From an uncultured Oscillospiraceae bacterium (GTDB lineage Bacteria > Bacillota > Clostridia > Oscillospirales > Acutalibacteraceae), in contig URZE01000004.1 in NCBI GenBank assembly GCA_900552265.1, forward strand, positions 1-64,000: a stretch of DNA of 64,000 bases. Direction: 5' to 3'. Below, in pieces: positions 28,708 through 38,005 of this stretch. Position numbers and translations under genes: made by a program. Numbering within the stretch: position 1 is the stretch's first letter; every line of letters starts with the position of its first letter. Under the pieces are notes generated by a model. That model was not told the origin of the DNA and did not search any database. It was given only the letters and a program-made list of their open reading frames with translations.

Positions 28708-30151
28708 ATATTGGATATGGCTTCAAAATTCTCTTAAGCACGGCAGTCATAAAGTCAGAACCGTTCGTCTTATCTACAATAATATAAAAGATTTTTATAA
28801 TGCAGGTGAAAAGGAATGGCGGCTTTGTGGATGTTTTACAAATCGAGAAATTGAAAATCTTAAAATGAATACTTTGAGTGCGGCAGAAAAAATAATAGAA
28901 AAATGCAATAATTTGAATTATGATATACTGACTCCCGACAGTGAATTTTATCCGAAACTTTTAAGAGAGATCCCAAATCCTCCGTGTGTTCTGTATGTCA
29001 GAGGCGATAAAAAGTGTTTAAATTCCGCTTTTGGTATATCCATAGTGGGTACACGTTCTGCGACGCAGTATGGAAAAGAGATGGCTTTTGACATTTCAAA
29101 AGATTTGGCTCAAAGAGGTGTGATGGTTGTAAGCGGAGGTGCAATAGGCATAGATTCTGAAGCACATAAAGGTGCGTTGATTGCAGGAGGTAAGACAGTT
29201 GCGGTATTGGGATGTGGAATCAATTATCCGTATCTTTTGAAAAATTCTGATCTAAGAAAAAGAATTTCGGAAAACGGAGCAGTTATTTCCGAATATCCTC
29301 CGGATTTTCCGGGCTCGGCTTATACTTTTCCAATGCGTAACAGAATAATTTCAGGTTTAACTGTGGGAACACTTGTGATTGAAGCAGGAGAAAAAAGTGG
29401 TTCACTCATAACAGCTAATTTGGCAAATGAACAGAATCGTGATGTATTTGTTGTTCCGGTTAATAAAATGAGTCCCGTAGCCGGAGGAGCTTTGCGTTTA
29501 ATTCAAGACGGAGCTAACGTTGTAACATGTGCAGAAGATATTTTGGTTGAGTATAGAGGGAGAAACTTTAGTAACTTAGATACTAACAAAATAAATTCGA
29601 AAATAGGTTATGAAAAAGTTGATGATAAATATGTTGGAAACTTGAAAGAAAAATTTCCGAATAAAGACGGTGTTTTTTCGAGACACAAAAATTTTAATTC
29701 TGAATTTGCAGAAAAAAGTAATGAATATAATGCTGCTCATAAAAAAAGTTTGTCGGTTAAGAGTAACGATTTAAAAGAATTTAATTTGAAACTTATACGT
29801 AAAAAGGATATTTTGGAAGAAGAATTATATAAAGACGATACTCAAAATACTTCACAAGTTGAAAATGAACATGATTATTCAAGTGGGAATATATGGAAAA
29901 ATTATTTCAAAAAAGCATTTAATGAATCGTGTGAGAATAAAAAATCAAATAAAAAGACAAGCCTTACGCAAAATTTATCTTTGGAATGTCAAAAAATTTA
30001 CAATCTTTTAAAAAAAGGTGATATGCACATAGATGATATAAGTCGAGAATGTGAAATTTCCATTAAAAATCTTCTTCCGAAGCTTACCGAACTGGAGCTT
30101 TTAGGATTAATAGAAGCTTGTACCGGAGGAATTTATAAAATAAATATTTAA
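28700..30151 (+). CDS. dprA: DNA processing protein DprA with long linker
   Basis: DprA binds incoming single-stranded DNA and loads RecA during natural transformation. The 483-aa product has an N-terminal SAM-like domain, then the Rossmann-like core with ISIVGTRSATQYG, VSGGAIGIDSEAHKGAL, GCGINYPYL and MRNRIISGL up to about residue 286. A winged-helix domain follows from about residue 424 (LECQKIYNLLKKGD). Between them lies a charged, low-complexity segment of roughly 135 residues that most DprA lack, which makes this one longer than the usual 290-370 aa. It precedes topA and trmFO, a common Firmicute order. Confidence 0.94.
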   Translation: MDKYWIWLQNSLKHGSHKVRTVRLIYNNIKDFYNAGEKEWRLCGCFTNREIENLKMNTLSAAEKIIEKCNNLNYDILTPDSEFYPKLLREIPNPPCVLYVRGDKKCLNSAFGISIVGTRSATQYGKEMAFDISKDLAQRGVMVVSGGAIGIDSEAHKGALIAGGKTVAVLGCGINYPYLLKNSDLRKRISENGAVISEYPPDFPGSAYTFPMRNRIISGLTVGTLVIEAGEKSGSLITANLANEQNRDVFVVPVNKMSPVAGGALRLIQDGANVVTCAEDILVEYRGRNFSNLDTNKINSKIGYEKVDDKYVGNLKEKFPNKDGVFSRHKNFNSEFAEKSNEYNAAHKKSLSVKSNDLKEFNLKLIRKKDILEEELYKDDTQNTSQVENEHDYSSGNIWKNYFKKAFNESCENKKSNKKTSLTQNLSLECQKIYNLLKKGDMHIDDISRECEISIKNLLPKLTELELLGLIEACTGGIYKINI

Positions 30152-30224
30152 ATAACAGTGTATTTACTTTTTAATTTGTAGTATATAATTACTCTGACAC
30201 TTTTTATTATGGATGGATAATGTT

Positions 30225-32342
30225 ATGAAAAATTTAGTAATAGTTGAATCGCCGGCTAAGGCAAAAACAATAAAAAAATATTTGGGTAAAGGTTATGATG
30301 TGGTGGCTTCAATGGGACACGTCAGAGATTTGCCCGAAAAAAGACTCGGAGTAGATATAAAGAAAAATTTTTCTCCTAAGTATGAAATTATAAAAGGTAA
30401 GAAAGAATTCGTTGAAGAGCTTAAAAAGAAAGCTGAAAAATTTGACAATATTCTTCTGGCGACGGACCCTGATCGTGAAGGAGAAGCCATTTCATGGCAT
30501 TTGGCTTATATTTTGGGACTTGATTTGGATAATAAAAACAGAATTACTTTCAATGAAATAACAAAAAGTGGAGTGGATACTGGAATAAAATCTCCTCGTA
30601 CAGTTGATATTGATTTGGTTGATGCACAGCAAGCAAGAAGAATTTTGGATAGACTTGTAGGTTATAAACTCAGTCCGTTTTTATCGCAGAAAATTCATAA
30701 AGGCCTTTCCGGGGGACGTGTACAGTCCGTAGCTCTTAGAATTATTGCCGACAGAGAAGAAGATATAAGAAAATTTGTTCCACAGGAATATTGGTCCATT
30801 GATGCACAATTTATTCCCAAAGCTTCCAGAAGATCTTTTAATGCATCGTTTTACGGAACTCAAAAAGAAAAGATTGAAATAAAAAATAAAGAACAGTCTG
30901 ATAAAATACTCAAAGAGCTTGAGGATTGCGAATACGAAGTATTTAAGGTGAAAAAAGGTAAACGCAGAAAAAATCCTGCTCCTCCGTTTATAACTTCTAC
31001 ACTGCAGCAGGAGGCTTCTCGAAAATTGGGATTTCAGGCTAAACGAACAATGAGAGCTGCGCAAGAGCTTTATGAGGGAATTGAAGTTGAAAATATGGGA
31101 GCAATCGGTTTGATTACTTATATGAGAACAGATTCTCTGCGTGTTTCGGATGATGCATTGACGGGAGCTCGAGAATATATTCTTGGTAAATGGGGGAAAA
31201 AATATCTTCCGGAAAAAGAAAGAAAGTTCAAGACCAAAGCCGGAGCTCAAGACGGGCACGAAGCTATTCGTCCAACGATGCCTGATATGACTCCGGAACG
31301 AGTAAAAAACAGTCTTAGCAGTGACCAATTCAAAGTTTATAAATTGATTTGGGAAAGATTTATTGCGAGTCAAATGTCTGTTTGCGTTCAAAGTACAACT
31401 CAAGCGGACATAATAGCAGTTTCTAAGGACAAAACAGATTCTTCGTCTGAATTTATTCCTGGTTATATATTTAAAGCATCAGGATATACCGTTGATTTTG
31501 ATGGATTTACTATTTTATATACCGAAGGCAAAGATACGGAGCAGGAAAAAGCTAAGGCTTTGCCTGAACTTGCCGAAAAAATGCCTCTCAAATTAAAAAG
31601 TATGGATGCTTCACAGCATTTTACCGAACCTCCTGCAAGATATACCGAGGCTTCACTTATCAAAGCTTTGGAAGAGTATGGAATAGGCAGACCTTCGACA
31701 TATGCATCAATTATTTCTACAATTACTTCAAGGGAGTATGTGAAACGAGAAGGAAAAACACTTAAACCTACAGAATTAGGTGAAGTAGTTACAAAACTTA
31801 TGAAAGAACGTTTTCCAAAAATCGTAAATTTAAAATTTACTGCTCAGATGGAAAGCGACTTGGATTCAATTGAAGAAGGAAAAAATAACTGGACTCAAAC
31901 ATTAACAGACTTTTATGGTGATTTTGCGAAAACACTTGAAAAAGCTAAGAAAGATATGAAAGATGTAAAAATTACGCTCGAAGAAGATAAGACAGATGAG
32001 ATTTGCGATAAATGCGGTAAACCCATGGTAGTAAAGCATGGAAGATTCGGACGATTTATTGCATGTTCCGGATATCCCGAGTGTAAAAATATAAAAAAGA
32101 TTGTTGATGAAATAGGAGTAAGCTGTCCGAAATGCGGAGGAAGTGTTATTAAACGCAAAAGTAAAAGAGGAAGAATTTTTTACGGTTGTACCAATTATCC
32201 TCAGTGTGATTTTGTTTCATGGGATGAACCTACGCAAGAAAAATGTCCTCAGTGCGGAAAAATTTTATTTAAGAAAAATACAAAAAATCCAAAAATTTAT
32301 TGTTCCGATAAAGAATGCGGATATGAAAAAACAGGGAACTGA
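30225..32342 (+). CDS. topA: DNA topoisomerase I
   Basis: This type IA enzyme relaxes negative supercoils by passing strands through a tyrosine-linked nick. It has the TOPRIM domain (NLVIVESPAKAKTIKKYLG and DPDREGEAISWHLA), the active-site tyrosine in TYMRTDSLR, IGRPSTYASII and three C-terminal four-cysteine zinc ribbons (starting CDKCGKP, CPKCGGS and CPQCGK). The ATG at 30225 is preferred (GGATGG eight bases upstream; MKNLVIVESP fits the family); an ATG at 30213 adds four residues. It is about 705 aa, full length. Confidence 0.96.
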   Translation: MKNLVIVESPAKAKTIKKYLGKGYDVVASMGHVRDLPEKRLGVDIKKNFSPKYEIIKGKKEFVEELKKKAEKFDNILLATDPDREGEAISWHLAYILGLDLDNKNRITFNEITKSGVDTGIKSPRTVDIDLVDAQQARRILDRLVGYKLSPFLSQKIHKGLSGGRVQSVALRIIADREEDIRKFVPQEYWSIDAQFIPKASRRSFNASFYGTQKEKIEIKNKEQSDKILKELEDCEYEVFKVKKGKRRKNPAPPFITSTLQQEASRKLGFQAKRTMRAAQELYEGIEVENMGAIGLITYMRTDSLRVSDDALTGAREYILGKWGKKYLPEKERKFKTKAGAQDGHEAIRPTMPDMTPERVKNSLSSDQFKVYKLIWERFIASQMSVCVQSTTQADIIAVSKDKTDSSSEFIPGYIFKASGYTVDFDGFTILYTEGKDTEQEKAKALPELAEKMPLKLKSMDASQHFTEPPARYTEASLIKALEEYGIGRPSTYASIISTITSREYVKREGKTLKPTELGEVVTKLMKERFPKIVNLKFTAQMESDLDSIEEGKNNWTQTLTDFYGDFAKTLEKAKKDMKDVKITLEEDKTDEICDKCGKPMVVKHGRFGRFIACSGYPECKNIKKIVDEIGVSCPKCGGSVIKRKSKRGRIFYGCTNYPQCDFVSWDEPTQEKCPQCGKILFKKNTKNPKIYCSDKECGYEKTGN

Positions 32343-32524
32343 TGCTTTTTAACACAGCTCCCTCGGTTTTGTTTGTAAAAAAGTTTTGATTATGAATCTT
32401 TTTTCACACGTTTAAAATTTTTGAATTTTTTTATAGTTTTAAGTGTAAGTAATTTTATTATATAAATTTTAGTTTTCGGGTTGGTACCGTATGAAATCAG
32501 ATTCTCAGTCTTGTATATGTGGGT

Positions 32525-33010
32525 TTAGCCATTTGCACCATGTTTTGAGAACCAGGCTATTATTGCAGCCACGGCATGATCACTGTCAGGATTTTTTTGG
32601 ATTAGTCTAAGCATTTTTTGGTGTGCCCCTTCAAGCGTTATTTCTTCCCCTCGACAAAATCCTCTGAAGTACCCATCGTCTCTCCCTCTGGTGTATCCTA
32701 CGTCGAATCCTTCTTTTCTTCCTTCTTTTTTTCCTACTTTTCTTCCTATCAAGTAGCCGCCGCCTATTCCTATAGATGTGATTGCTGCACTTGCCCCGAG
32801 AAATTTCAAAAAGTCTTTTGTTTTATGGCTCAATCCTGCTGATAATTTTTCAAGATTTTCTATGTTTATTTCTTTCATTTGAGAAATTTTTTCAATATCT
32901 TCTTCCGGTATATGAGCCATAGCTTCTTGGACATATTCTTGCGGTATCTGATCGATTGCTTTTTGAAGTTCTGCTTCAGACATTTGGGTTGAAATTTTTT
33001 TATTTTCCAT
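32525..33010 (-). CDS. Leader-type peptide with membrane core
   Basis: From the ATG at 33010 (AGAGGAA upstream) the product is 161 aa. The acidic, amphipathic N-terminal part ends in ENLEKLSAGL (residues 51-60), resembling a double-glycine leader with Ala-Gly at the cleavage position. A glycine-rich membrane segment follows (LGASAAITSIGIGGGYLIG, 71-89), then a charged Gly/Arg/Lys repeat (KVGKKEGRKEGFDVGYTRG) and a C-terminal helix. I know no family. It is inserted on the minus strand between topA and trmFO, which are normally adjacent, and has its own promoter. The similar solitary genes are at 6269-6559 and 45390-45824. Confidence 0.72.
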   Translation of the reverse strand: MENKKISTQMSEAELQKAIDQIPQEYVQEAMAHIPEEDIEKISQMKEINIENLEKLSAGLSHKTKDFLKFLGASAAITSIGIGGGYLIGRKVGKKEGRKEGFDVGYTRGRDDGYFRGFCRGEEITLEGAHQKMLRLIQKNPDSDHAVAAIIAWFSKHGANG

Positions 33011-33053
33011 AATCGATTCCTCTTTTCTATAAAATAAATTAAACAATGTCAAT

Positions 33054-33081
33054 ATTATATATCATTTGCATAAAAAGTCAA
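33054..33081 (-). promoter_or_regulatory. Promoter of the leader-type membrane peptide
   Basis: On the minus strand TTGACT (33081-33076) and TATAAT (33059-33054) are 16 bases apart. TTGACTTTTTA is shared with the promoter at 6622-6650. Confidence 0.75.
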
Positions 33082-33099
33082 TATTAATAGGAGAAATTA

Positions 33100-34425
33100 A
33101 TGAACAATTTAGTAAATGTAATAGGAGCAGGTCTTGCAGGATGTGAAACCGCATGGCAAGTTGCTCAAAAGGGTATAAAAGTTAATTTGTATGATATGAA
33201 GCCATCTAAATTTTCGCCAGCACACAAAAATAAAAATTTGTGTGAATTGGTGTGTTCCAACTCATTTAAGGCCGATAGAATTGATAGTGCAGCAGGACTT
33301 TTAAAAGAAGAACTAAGAATGTTAAATTCACTCGTAGTGGAATGCGCTGATAAGTGCCGTGTGCCCGCAGGTGGGGCTTTGGCGGTAGATCGTGAAAAAT
33401 TTTCATATGCAGTTACTGAAAAGATAATAAATCATCCTCTTATCAACTTTGTTTCCGAAGAAATTGAAAAAATTCCGCAAGAAGGTGTTACGGTAGTAGC
33501 GGTAGGCCCGCTTGCTTCGGAGAGTATTTCCAAGAACATCTCGGAACTTTGTTCCGGTGAGTTAAGTTTTTTTGATGCTGCTGCCCCTATCTTAACTTCA
33601 GAAAGTATAGATATGACCAAAGCTTTTTTTCAATCTCGCTACGATAAGGGTGATGGAAGCGATTATCTCAACTGTCCTTTAACTGAAGAAGAATATCATG
33701 AATTTTATGAAGCACTAATTTCAGCTGAACGTGCCCCAATTCATGGATTTGATATTGCGGATCCTAAAGTTTATGAAGGTTGTATGCCGATAGAAGTTAT
33801 GGCAAAAAGAGGATTTGACACTCTTCGGTTTGGACCTATGAAACCTGTAGGATTGCGTGTTCCAGAAACAGGGAAGCGTCCGTTCGCTGTTATTCAACTT
33901 CGTAAGGAAAATTCTGAGGGTACGCTCTATAACATGGTAGGATTCCAGACAAATTTAAAGTTTGGAGAACAAAAAAGAGTATTTTCTAAAGTACCTGCGC
34001 TTAAAAATTTAGAAATAATAAGATACGGAGTAATGCATCGTAATACTTTTATAGATTCACCACGGCTTTTGAATGCAGATTACAGTATGAGAAAAAATAA
34101 AAATTTATTTTTTGCGGGCCAAATAACAGGTGTCGAAGGATACATGGAATCGGTTTCTTCAGGACTAATAGCAGGTATAAATGCCGCCAACAGAATATTA
34201 AATAAGCCCTCATTTTATATGCCTAAAATCACAGTTATGGGAGCTCTTTCAAAATATGTAAGTGATGAAAGTATAATTGATTTTCAACCTATGGGAGCAA
34301 ATTTTGGTATAATTTCTCCGTTAAATGAGGTTATCAAAGACAAGAAAATGAGGTATAATGAATTTGCAAAGCGTTCCGTAAGTTATATAAATGGCATAAG
34401 TGCTAACAGAGGAGGACAACAATGA
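33100..34425 (+). CDS. trmFO: tRNA (uracil-54-C5)-methyltransferase, folate-dependent
   Basis: TrmFO makes ribothymidine at position 54 of tRNA using methylenetetrahydrofolate and FAD. The 441-aa product has the FAD-binding VIGAGLAGCETAWQ at the N terminus, the conserved CELVCSNSFKAD and GGALAVDRE, the segment MGANFGII and the family's usual length. GGAG lies upstream. The stop codon overlaps the plsX start by four bases. Confidence 0.96.
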   Translation: MNNLVNVIGAGLAGCETAWQVAQKGIKVNLYDMKPSKFSPAHKNKNLCELVCSNSFKADRIDSAAGLLKEELRMLNSLVVECADKCRVPAGGALAVDREKFSYAVTEKIINHPLINFVSEEIEKIPQEGVTVVAVGPLASESISKNISELCSGELSFFDAAAPILTSESIDMTKAFFQSRYDKGDGSDYLNCPLTEEEYHEFYEALISAERAPIHGFDIADPKVYEGCMPIEVMAKRGFDTLRFGPMKPVGLRVPETGKRPFAVIQLRKENSEGTLYNMVGFQTNLKFGEQKRVFSKVPALKNLEIIRYGVMHRNTFIDSPRLLNADYSMRKNKNLFFAGQITGVEGYMESVSSGLIAGINAANRILNKPSFYMPKITVMGALSKYVSDESIIDFQPMGANFGIISPLNEVIKDKKMRYNEFAKRSVSYINGISANRGGQQ

Positions 34426-35435
34426 AGATAATAGTTGATGCATTCGGAGGAGATAATGCTCCTTTGGAGATAATAAAGGCGTCAAGGATGGCATGTGATG
34501 AATTAGGATATGAAATAATTTTGGTCGGTGACGAATCGAAGATAAAAAGTGTTGCTGAGAAAAATAAAATTTCGCTTGAAAATATGAGTATAGAGCATGC
34601 ACCTGACGTAATATTCATGGAAGATCACCCTACTGAAATAATGAAATCCAAAATAAATTCCTCCATGGCGCAAGGATTGAGGCTTCTTTCGGAGAATAAA
34701 GGAGATGCATTTGTGTCTGCCGGAAATAGTGGAGCTTTGTGTGTAGGAGCAACTTTGATAGTCAAAAGGATAAAAGGGGTAAAACGGTGTGCTTTTGCTC
34801 CGGTTATACCGAAGAGTAACGGATTTTTTATGCTTATCGACAGTGGTGCGAATATAGAATGCCGTCCTGAAATGCTAAGACAGTTTGGAATAATGGGTTC
34901 GATTTATATGAAGAACATAATGACAGTTGCAAATCCACGAGTTGGGCTTGTGAACATCGGAACTGAAAGTACAAAAGGAGGAGAAACTCTTTTTGAAGCT
35001 TTTAATCTTTTAAAAGATACCGACATAAACTTTATAGGAAATATCGAAGCAAGAGATATCCCCGAAGATATAGCTGATGTTGTCGTAACAGACGGATTTA
35101 CGGGAAATGTAATTTTGAAATTTTATGAAGGAATGGCTAAAGCTCTTTTCGGTAAATTCAAAGAAATTCTCACAAAAGATTTTAAAAATAAAATAGCTGC
35201 TTCCATAATAAAATCCGATATTCTTGAGATGAAAAAACATATGGATTATAAAGAGTACGGAGGAGCACCACTTATAGGAATTTCAAAATCAGTATTTAAA
35301 GCGCATGGAAATTCTGATGCAAAAACATTTAAAAATGCGATACGTCTTGCAGCGGAGTATTCAAAAAGGAATGTTGTAAAACTGATAACAGAATCATTGA
35401 AAAAAGAGAAACAAAAAACTGAATCAGCAGAATAA
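34422..35435 (+). CDS. plsX: Phosphate acyltransferase PlsX
   Basis: PlsX converts acyl-ACP to acyl-phosphate, the first step of the PlsX-PlsY route to phosphatidic acid. The 337-aa product begins MKIIVDAFGGDNAPLEI and has SAGNSGALCVGA, NIGTESTKGGE and VTDGFTGNVILK. GGAGG precedes the overlapping start. In many Firmicutes acpP separates plsX from rnc; here rnc follows directly. Confidence 0.96.
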   Translation: MKIIVDAFGGDNAPLEIIKASRMACDELGYEIILVGDESKIKSVAEKNKISLENMSIEHAPDVIFMEDHPTEIMKSKINSSMAQGLRLLSENKGDAFVSAGNSGALCVGATLIVKRIKGVKRCAFAPVIPKSNGFFMLIDSGANIECRPEMLRQFGIMGSIYMKNIMTVANPRVGLVNIGTESTKGGETLFEAFNLLKDTDINFIGNIEARDIPEDIADVVVTDGFTGNVILKFYEGMAKALFGKFKEILTKDFKNKIAASIIKSDILEMKKHMDYKEYGGAPLIGISKSVFKAHGNSDAKTFKNAIRLAAEYSKRNVVKLITESLKKEKQKTESAE

Positions 35436-35468
35436 GTAATTTTGAAACGAGCGAGGAGGATAGCAGAA

Positions 35469-36152
35469 ATGACAGAGTTGGAAAAAAAGATAGGATATAC
35501 TTTTAAAAATAAAAAATTCTTAAAAATAGCACTTACACATTCTTCTTATGCCAATGAGTCTGGCGGAAAGCTTTCGAGCTATGAAAGATTGGAGTTTTTG
35601 GGAGATTCGATACTCGGAGTTGTTACTTCGGATTATATTTTTAAAAATTTTCCTCAGTATCCCGAGGGAGACTTGACGAAACTCAGAGCTTCGCTTGTTT
35701 GTGAGAAGCAATTGTGTATTTTTTCAAAAGAGCTTGAGATAAGTAAATATGTAAAGCTCAGCCGTGGAGAGAGCCATTGTAACGGACAGGAACGGCCTTC
35801 TATTTTGGCGGATATTTTTGAGGCTTTGTGTGCTGCGATATATCTTGATTCGGGAGGATTTGAAGAAGTTTCTGAATTTATTTTGCGTTTTATAGTTCCG
35901 GCAGTCAAACATCCCATAATATCTGAAATTCAGGATTATAAAACGATTCTTCAGGAAGTTGTTCAAAGAAATCCGGAAGAAACTATAGAGTATGTTATGG
36001 TTAAGGAGAGCGGTCCTGACCATGATAAACGTTTTACAATGGAAGCCAGGATAAATAACAACAGAGTAGGAGTCGGAACGGGAAAAAGTAAGAAAGAAGC
36101 AGAGCAGCATGCCGCACGGGAAGCGTTGGCTTTGATGGGGTATCGATTTTAA
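35469..36152 (+). CDS. rnc: Ribonuclease III
   Basis: RNase III cuts double-stranded RNA in rRNA processing and mRNA decay. From the ATG at 35469 (CGAGGAGGA upstream) the product is 227 aa. The RNase III domain has the signature ERLEFLGDSILG and the second acidic site DIFEALCAAIYLD. The C-terminal dsRNA-binding domain (residues about 155-225) ends KKEAEQHAAREAL. The longer frame from 35442 would include the ribosome-binding site. ftsY follows after 15 bases. Confidence 0.96.
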   Translation: MTELEKKIGYTFKNKKFLKIALTHSSYANESGGKLSSYERLEFLGDSILGVVTSDYIFKNFPQYPEGDLTKLRASLVCEKQLCIFSKELEISKYVKLSRGESHCNGQERPSILADIFEALCAAIYLDSGGFEEVSEFILRFIVPAVKHPIISEIQDYKTILQEVVQRNPEETIEYVMVKESGPDHDKRFTMEARINNNRVGVGTGKSKKEAEQHAAREALALMGYRF

Positions 36153-36167
36153 CGGGGAGGAAAGCTG

Positions 36168-37091
36168 ATGGGATTTTTCGAAAAAATAAAAAACGGTTTA
36201 AAAAAGACTCGTGATAATATTTCCGGTAAAATAAGTTTGATAGTTAATTCGTTTACGAAAATAGACGAAGAGTTTTTTGAAGAACTTGAAGAAATAATGA
36301 TTGCGAGCGATATAGGAGTAGAAACTTCGGAAGAATTGTGCGATAAGCTGAGAGCTGAAATTAAAAAACGGGGTTTGAAAGAACCCTCTGAAATCACTCA
36401 GGCACTTAAAGATATTATGACGGAAATGCTCGATTGTGAAAACAGTCTTGAAATTTCAAAAACTCCGGCAGTAATCTTGGTTTTGGGAGTTAATGGAGTT
36501 GGAAAAACCACAACAATCGGTAAGCTTGCGAATAATCTTAAATCTGAAAGAAAAACAGTTCTTTTGGCTGCAGCCGATACTTTCAGAGCAGCAGCGGCAG
36601 AACAGTTGGACATTTGGGCAAAAAGAGCAAATTGTCCAATAGTTAAACAGCCTGAGGGTTCAGATCCTGCTGCAGTAGTTTTTGATGCTATATCCTCCGC
36701 AAAATCAAAGAATATCGATGTAGTCATATGTGATACTGCGGGGAGACTTCACAACAAGAAAAGTTTAATGGGAGAACTTGAAAAAATAAATAGAATTATT
36801 TCAAGAGAATTACCTGATTCTTCAAAGGAAATATTGCTTGTTTTGGATGCTTCTACCGGACAAAATGGTCTTAACCAGGCTGTAGAATTTGGAAAATCAC
36901 TTGATATTACAGGAATAATTTTAACTAAACTTGATGGCACTGCCAGAGGCGGAATAGTTCTTTCCATAAAGAAAAAGCTCGGAGTGCCCGTAAAGTTTAT
37001 AGGAGTTGGCGAAGGAATCGAAGATTTGCGGCCGTTTAATGCAAAAGAATTTGTTGAGGCAATTTTTGAAAGCGAGGAATCCAAAAATTAA
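36168..37091 (+). CDS. ftsY: Signal recognition particle receptor FtsY
   Basis: FtsY docks SRP-ribosome complexes at the membrane through a paired GTPase cycle with Ffh. The 307-aa product has the N domain (GFFEKIKNGLKKTRDNIS), then the G domain with GVNGVGKTTTIGKLA, ADTFRAAAAEQL, DTAGRLHN and TKLDGTARGG. It is the short form without an acidic A domain, as in most Firmicutes. smc, usually found between rnc and ftsY, is absent. GGGGAGG precedes the ATG. Confidence 0.97.
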   Translation: MGFFEKIKNGLKKTRDNISGKISLIVNSFTKIDEEFFEELEEIMIASDIGVETSEELCDKLRAEIKKRGLKEPSEITQALKDIMTEMLDCENSLEISKTPAVILVLGVNGVGKTTTIGKLANNLKSERKTVLLAAADTFRAAAAEQLDIWAKRANCPIVKQPEGSDPAAVVFDAISSAKSKNIDVVICDTAGRLHNKKSLMGELEKINRIISRELPDSSKEILLVLDASTGQNGLNQAVEFGKSLDITGIILTKLDGTARGGIVLSIKKKLGVPVKFIGVGEGIEDLRPFNAKEFVEAIFESEESKN

Positions 37092-37660
37092 TGCAGAGTT
37101 ACGAATATTATAAAAATGAACTTAGAAAAATTCTCTCGCCGAAACGGTTTGAACATTGCGTAAATGTTTCGTTAATGGCGGAAGAATTGGCAAAAAATTA
37201 TGGAATTGATTCCGAAAAAGCTAAGTTAGCAGGACTCTTACATGACATATGTAAAGAAAAATCAGATGAAGAAAATATTTCGATATTGAAAAATAACGGA
37301 TATTTTGAGACTTCAGGTAAAATTAATTCTATTAAAATTTTACATGGTCCTGCAGCATCGTTTTTACTAAAAGAAAAATACAATATAACAGATATCGATA
37401 TATTAAATGCCGTAAGATATCATACTACGGGCAGAAAAAACATGACTTTGTTTGAAAAAATAATATTTACGGCTGATTATGTCTCCGTGGAAAGAGATTG
37501 GCTAAACGTGGAGAAAGTTCGTAATTTGGCATTCAAAAATATCGACGAAGCCGTACTTATAAAATTGATTTATGCAATTAAAAAATGTGTAAATAATAAT
37601 CAGAGTATAAGTATAAATACAGTGGAACTTTACAATGAATTAATTACGAGGATGGGTTAA
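37091..37660 (+). CDS. yqeK: YqeK-type HD-domain Ap4A hydrolase
   Basis: YqeK proteins hydrolyse diadenosine tetraphosphate. The 189-aa product has the HD-domain residues in order: HCVNVS, GLLHDICKE, LHGPAA and VRYHTTGR. It starts within the ftsY stop (TAATG). The usual upstream partner nadD is not here, but rsfS follows by two bases as in many Firmicutes. No separate Shine-Dalgarno sequence is seen, so translational coupling is likely. Confidence 0.92.
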   Translation: MQSYEYYKNELRKILSPKRFEHCVNVSLMAEELAKNYGIDSEKAKLAGLLHDICKEKSDEENISILKNNGYFETSGKINSIKILHGPAASFLLKEKYNITDIDILNAVRYHTTGRKNMTLFEKIIFTADYVSVERDWLNVEKVRNLAFKNIDEAVLIKLIYAIKKCVNNNQSISINTVELYNELITRMG

Positions 37661-37662
37661 AT

Positions 37663-37980
37663 ATGGGTTCACAAGAACTTGCAGATAAAATAAAAAAAAT
37701 ACTTGACGATAAAAAAGGAATAGATTCCGAGATAATATATGTAGGAGAAAAAACAACTCTTGCAGATTATTTTGTACTTGTTACCGGTACAAGCAGTACG
37801 CATGTGAAAGCTTTGGCAGGAGAAGTGGAAGCTAAATTGTCGGAAGAGGGAATTGTCCCTTTGAATTTTGAAAGAAAGATGTCTAATTCATGGATAGCAC
37901 TCGACTACAAAGATGTGATAGTGCACATATTTTCCCAAGAAGCGAGAGAACTTTATGATTTAGAAGAACTTTGGAAATAA
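37663..37980 (+). CDS. rsfS: Ribosomal silencing factor RsfS
   Basis: RsfS binds L14 and blocks subunit joining when nutrients run out. The 105-aa product has the family core TTLADYFVLVTGTSSTHVKAL and DVIVHIFSQEARELYDLEELW at the end. It lies two bases after yqeK with GAGGA upstream, and is followed by leuS after 25 bases. Confidence 0.95.
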   Translation: MGSQELADKIKKILDDKKGIDSEIIYVGEKTTLADYFVLVTGTSSTHVKALAGEVEAKLSEEGIVPLNFERKMSNSWIALDYKDVIVHIFSQEARELYDLEELWK

Positions 37981-38005
37981 AATTAAATGAATGGAGTGAT
38001 GAATC

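Noticed and set aside
32334..32370. Possible terminator after topA
   Set aside because: GGGAACT and AGCTCCC can pair, but the loop is long and no clean T run follows.
37981..38005. T-box leader before leuS
   Set aside because: leuS follows rsfS by 25 bases, leaving no room for a T-box; pheS likewise follows metK too closely.
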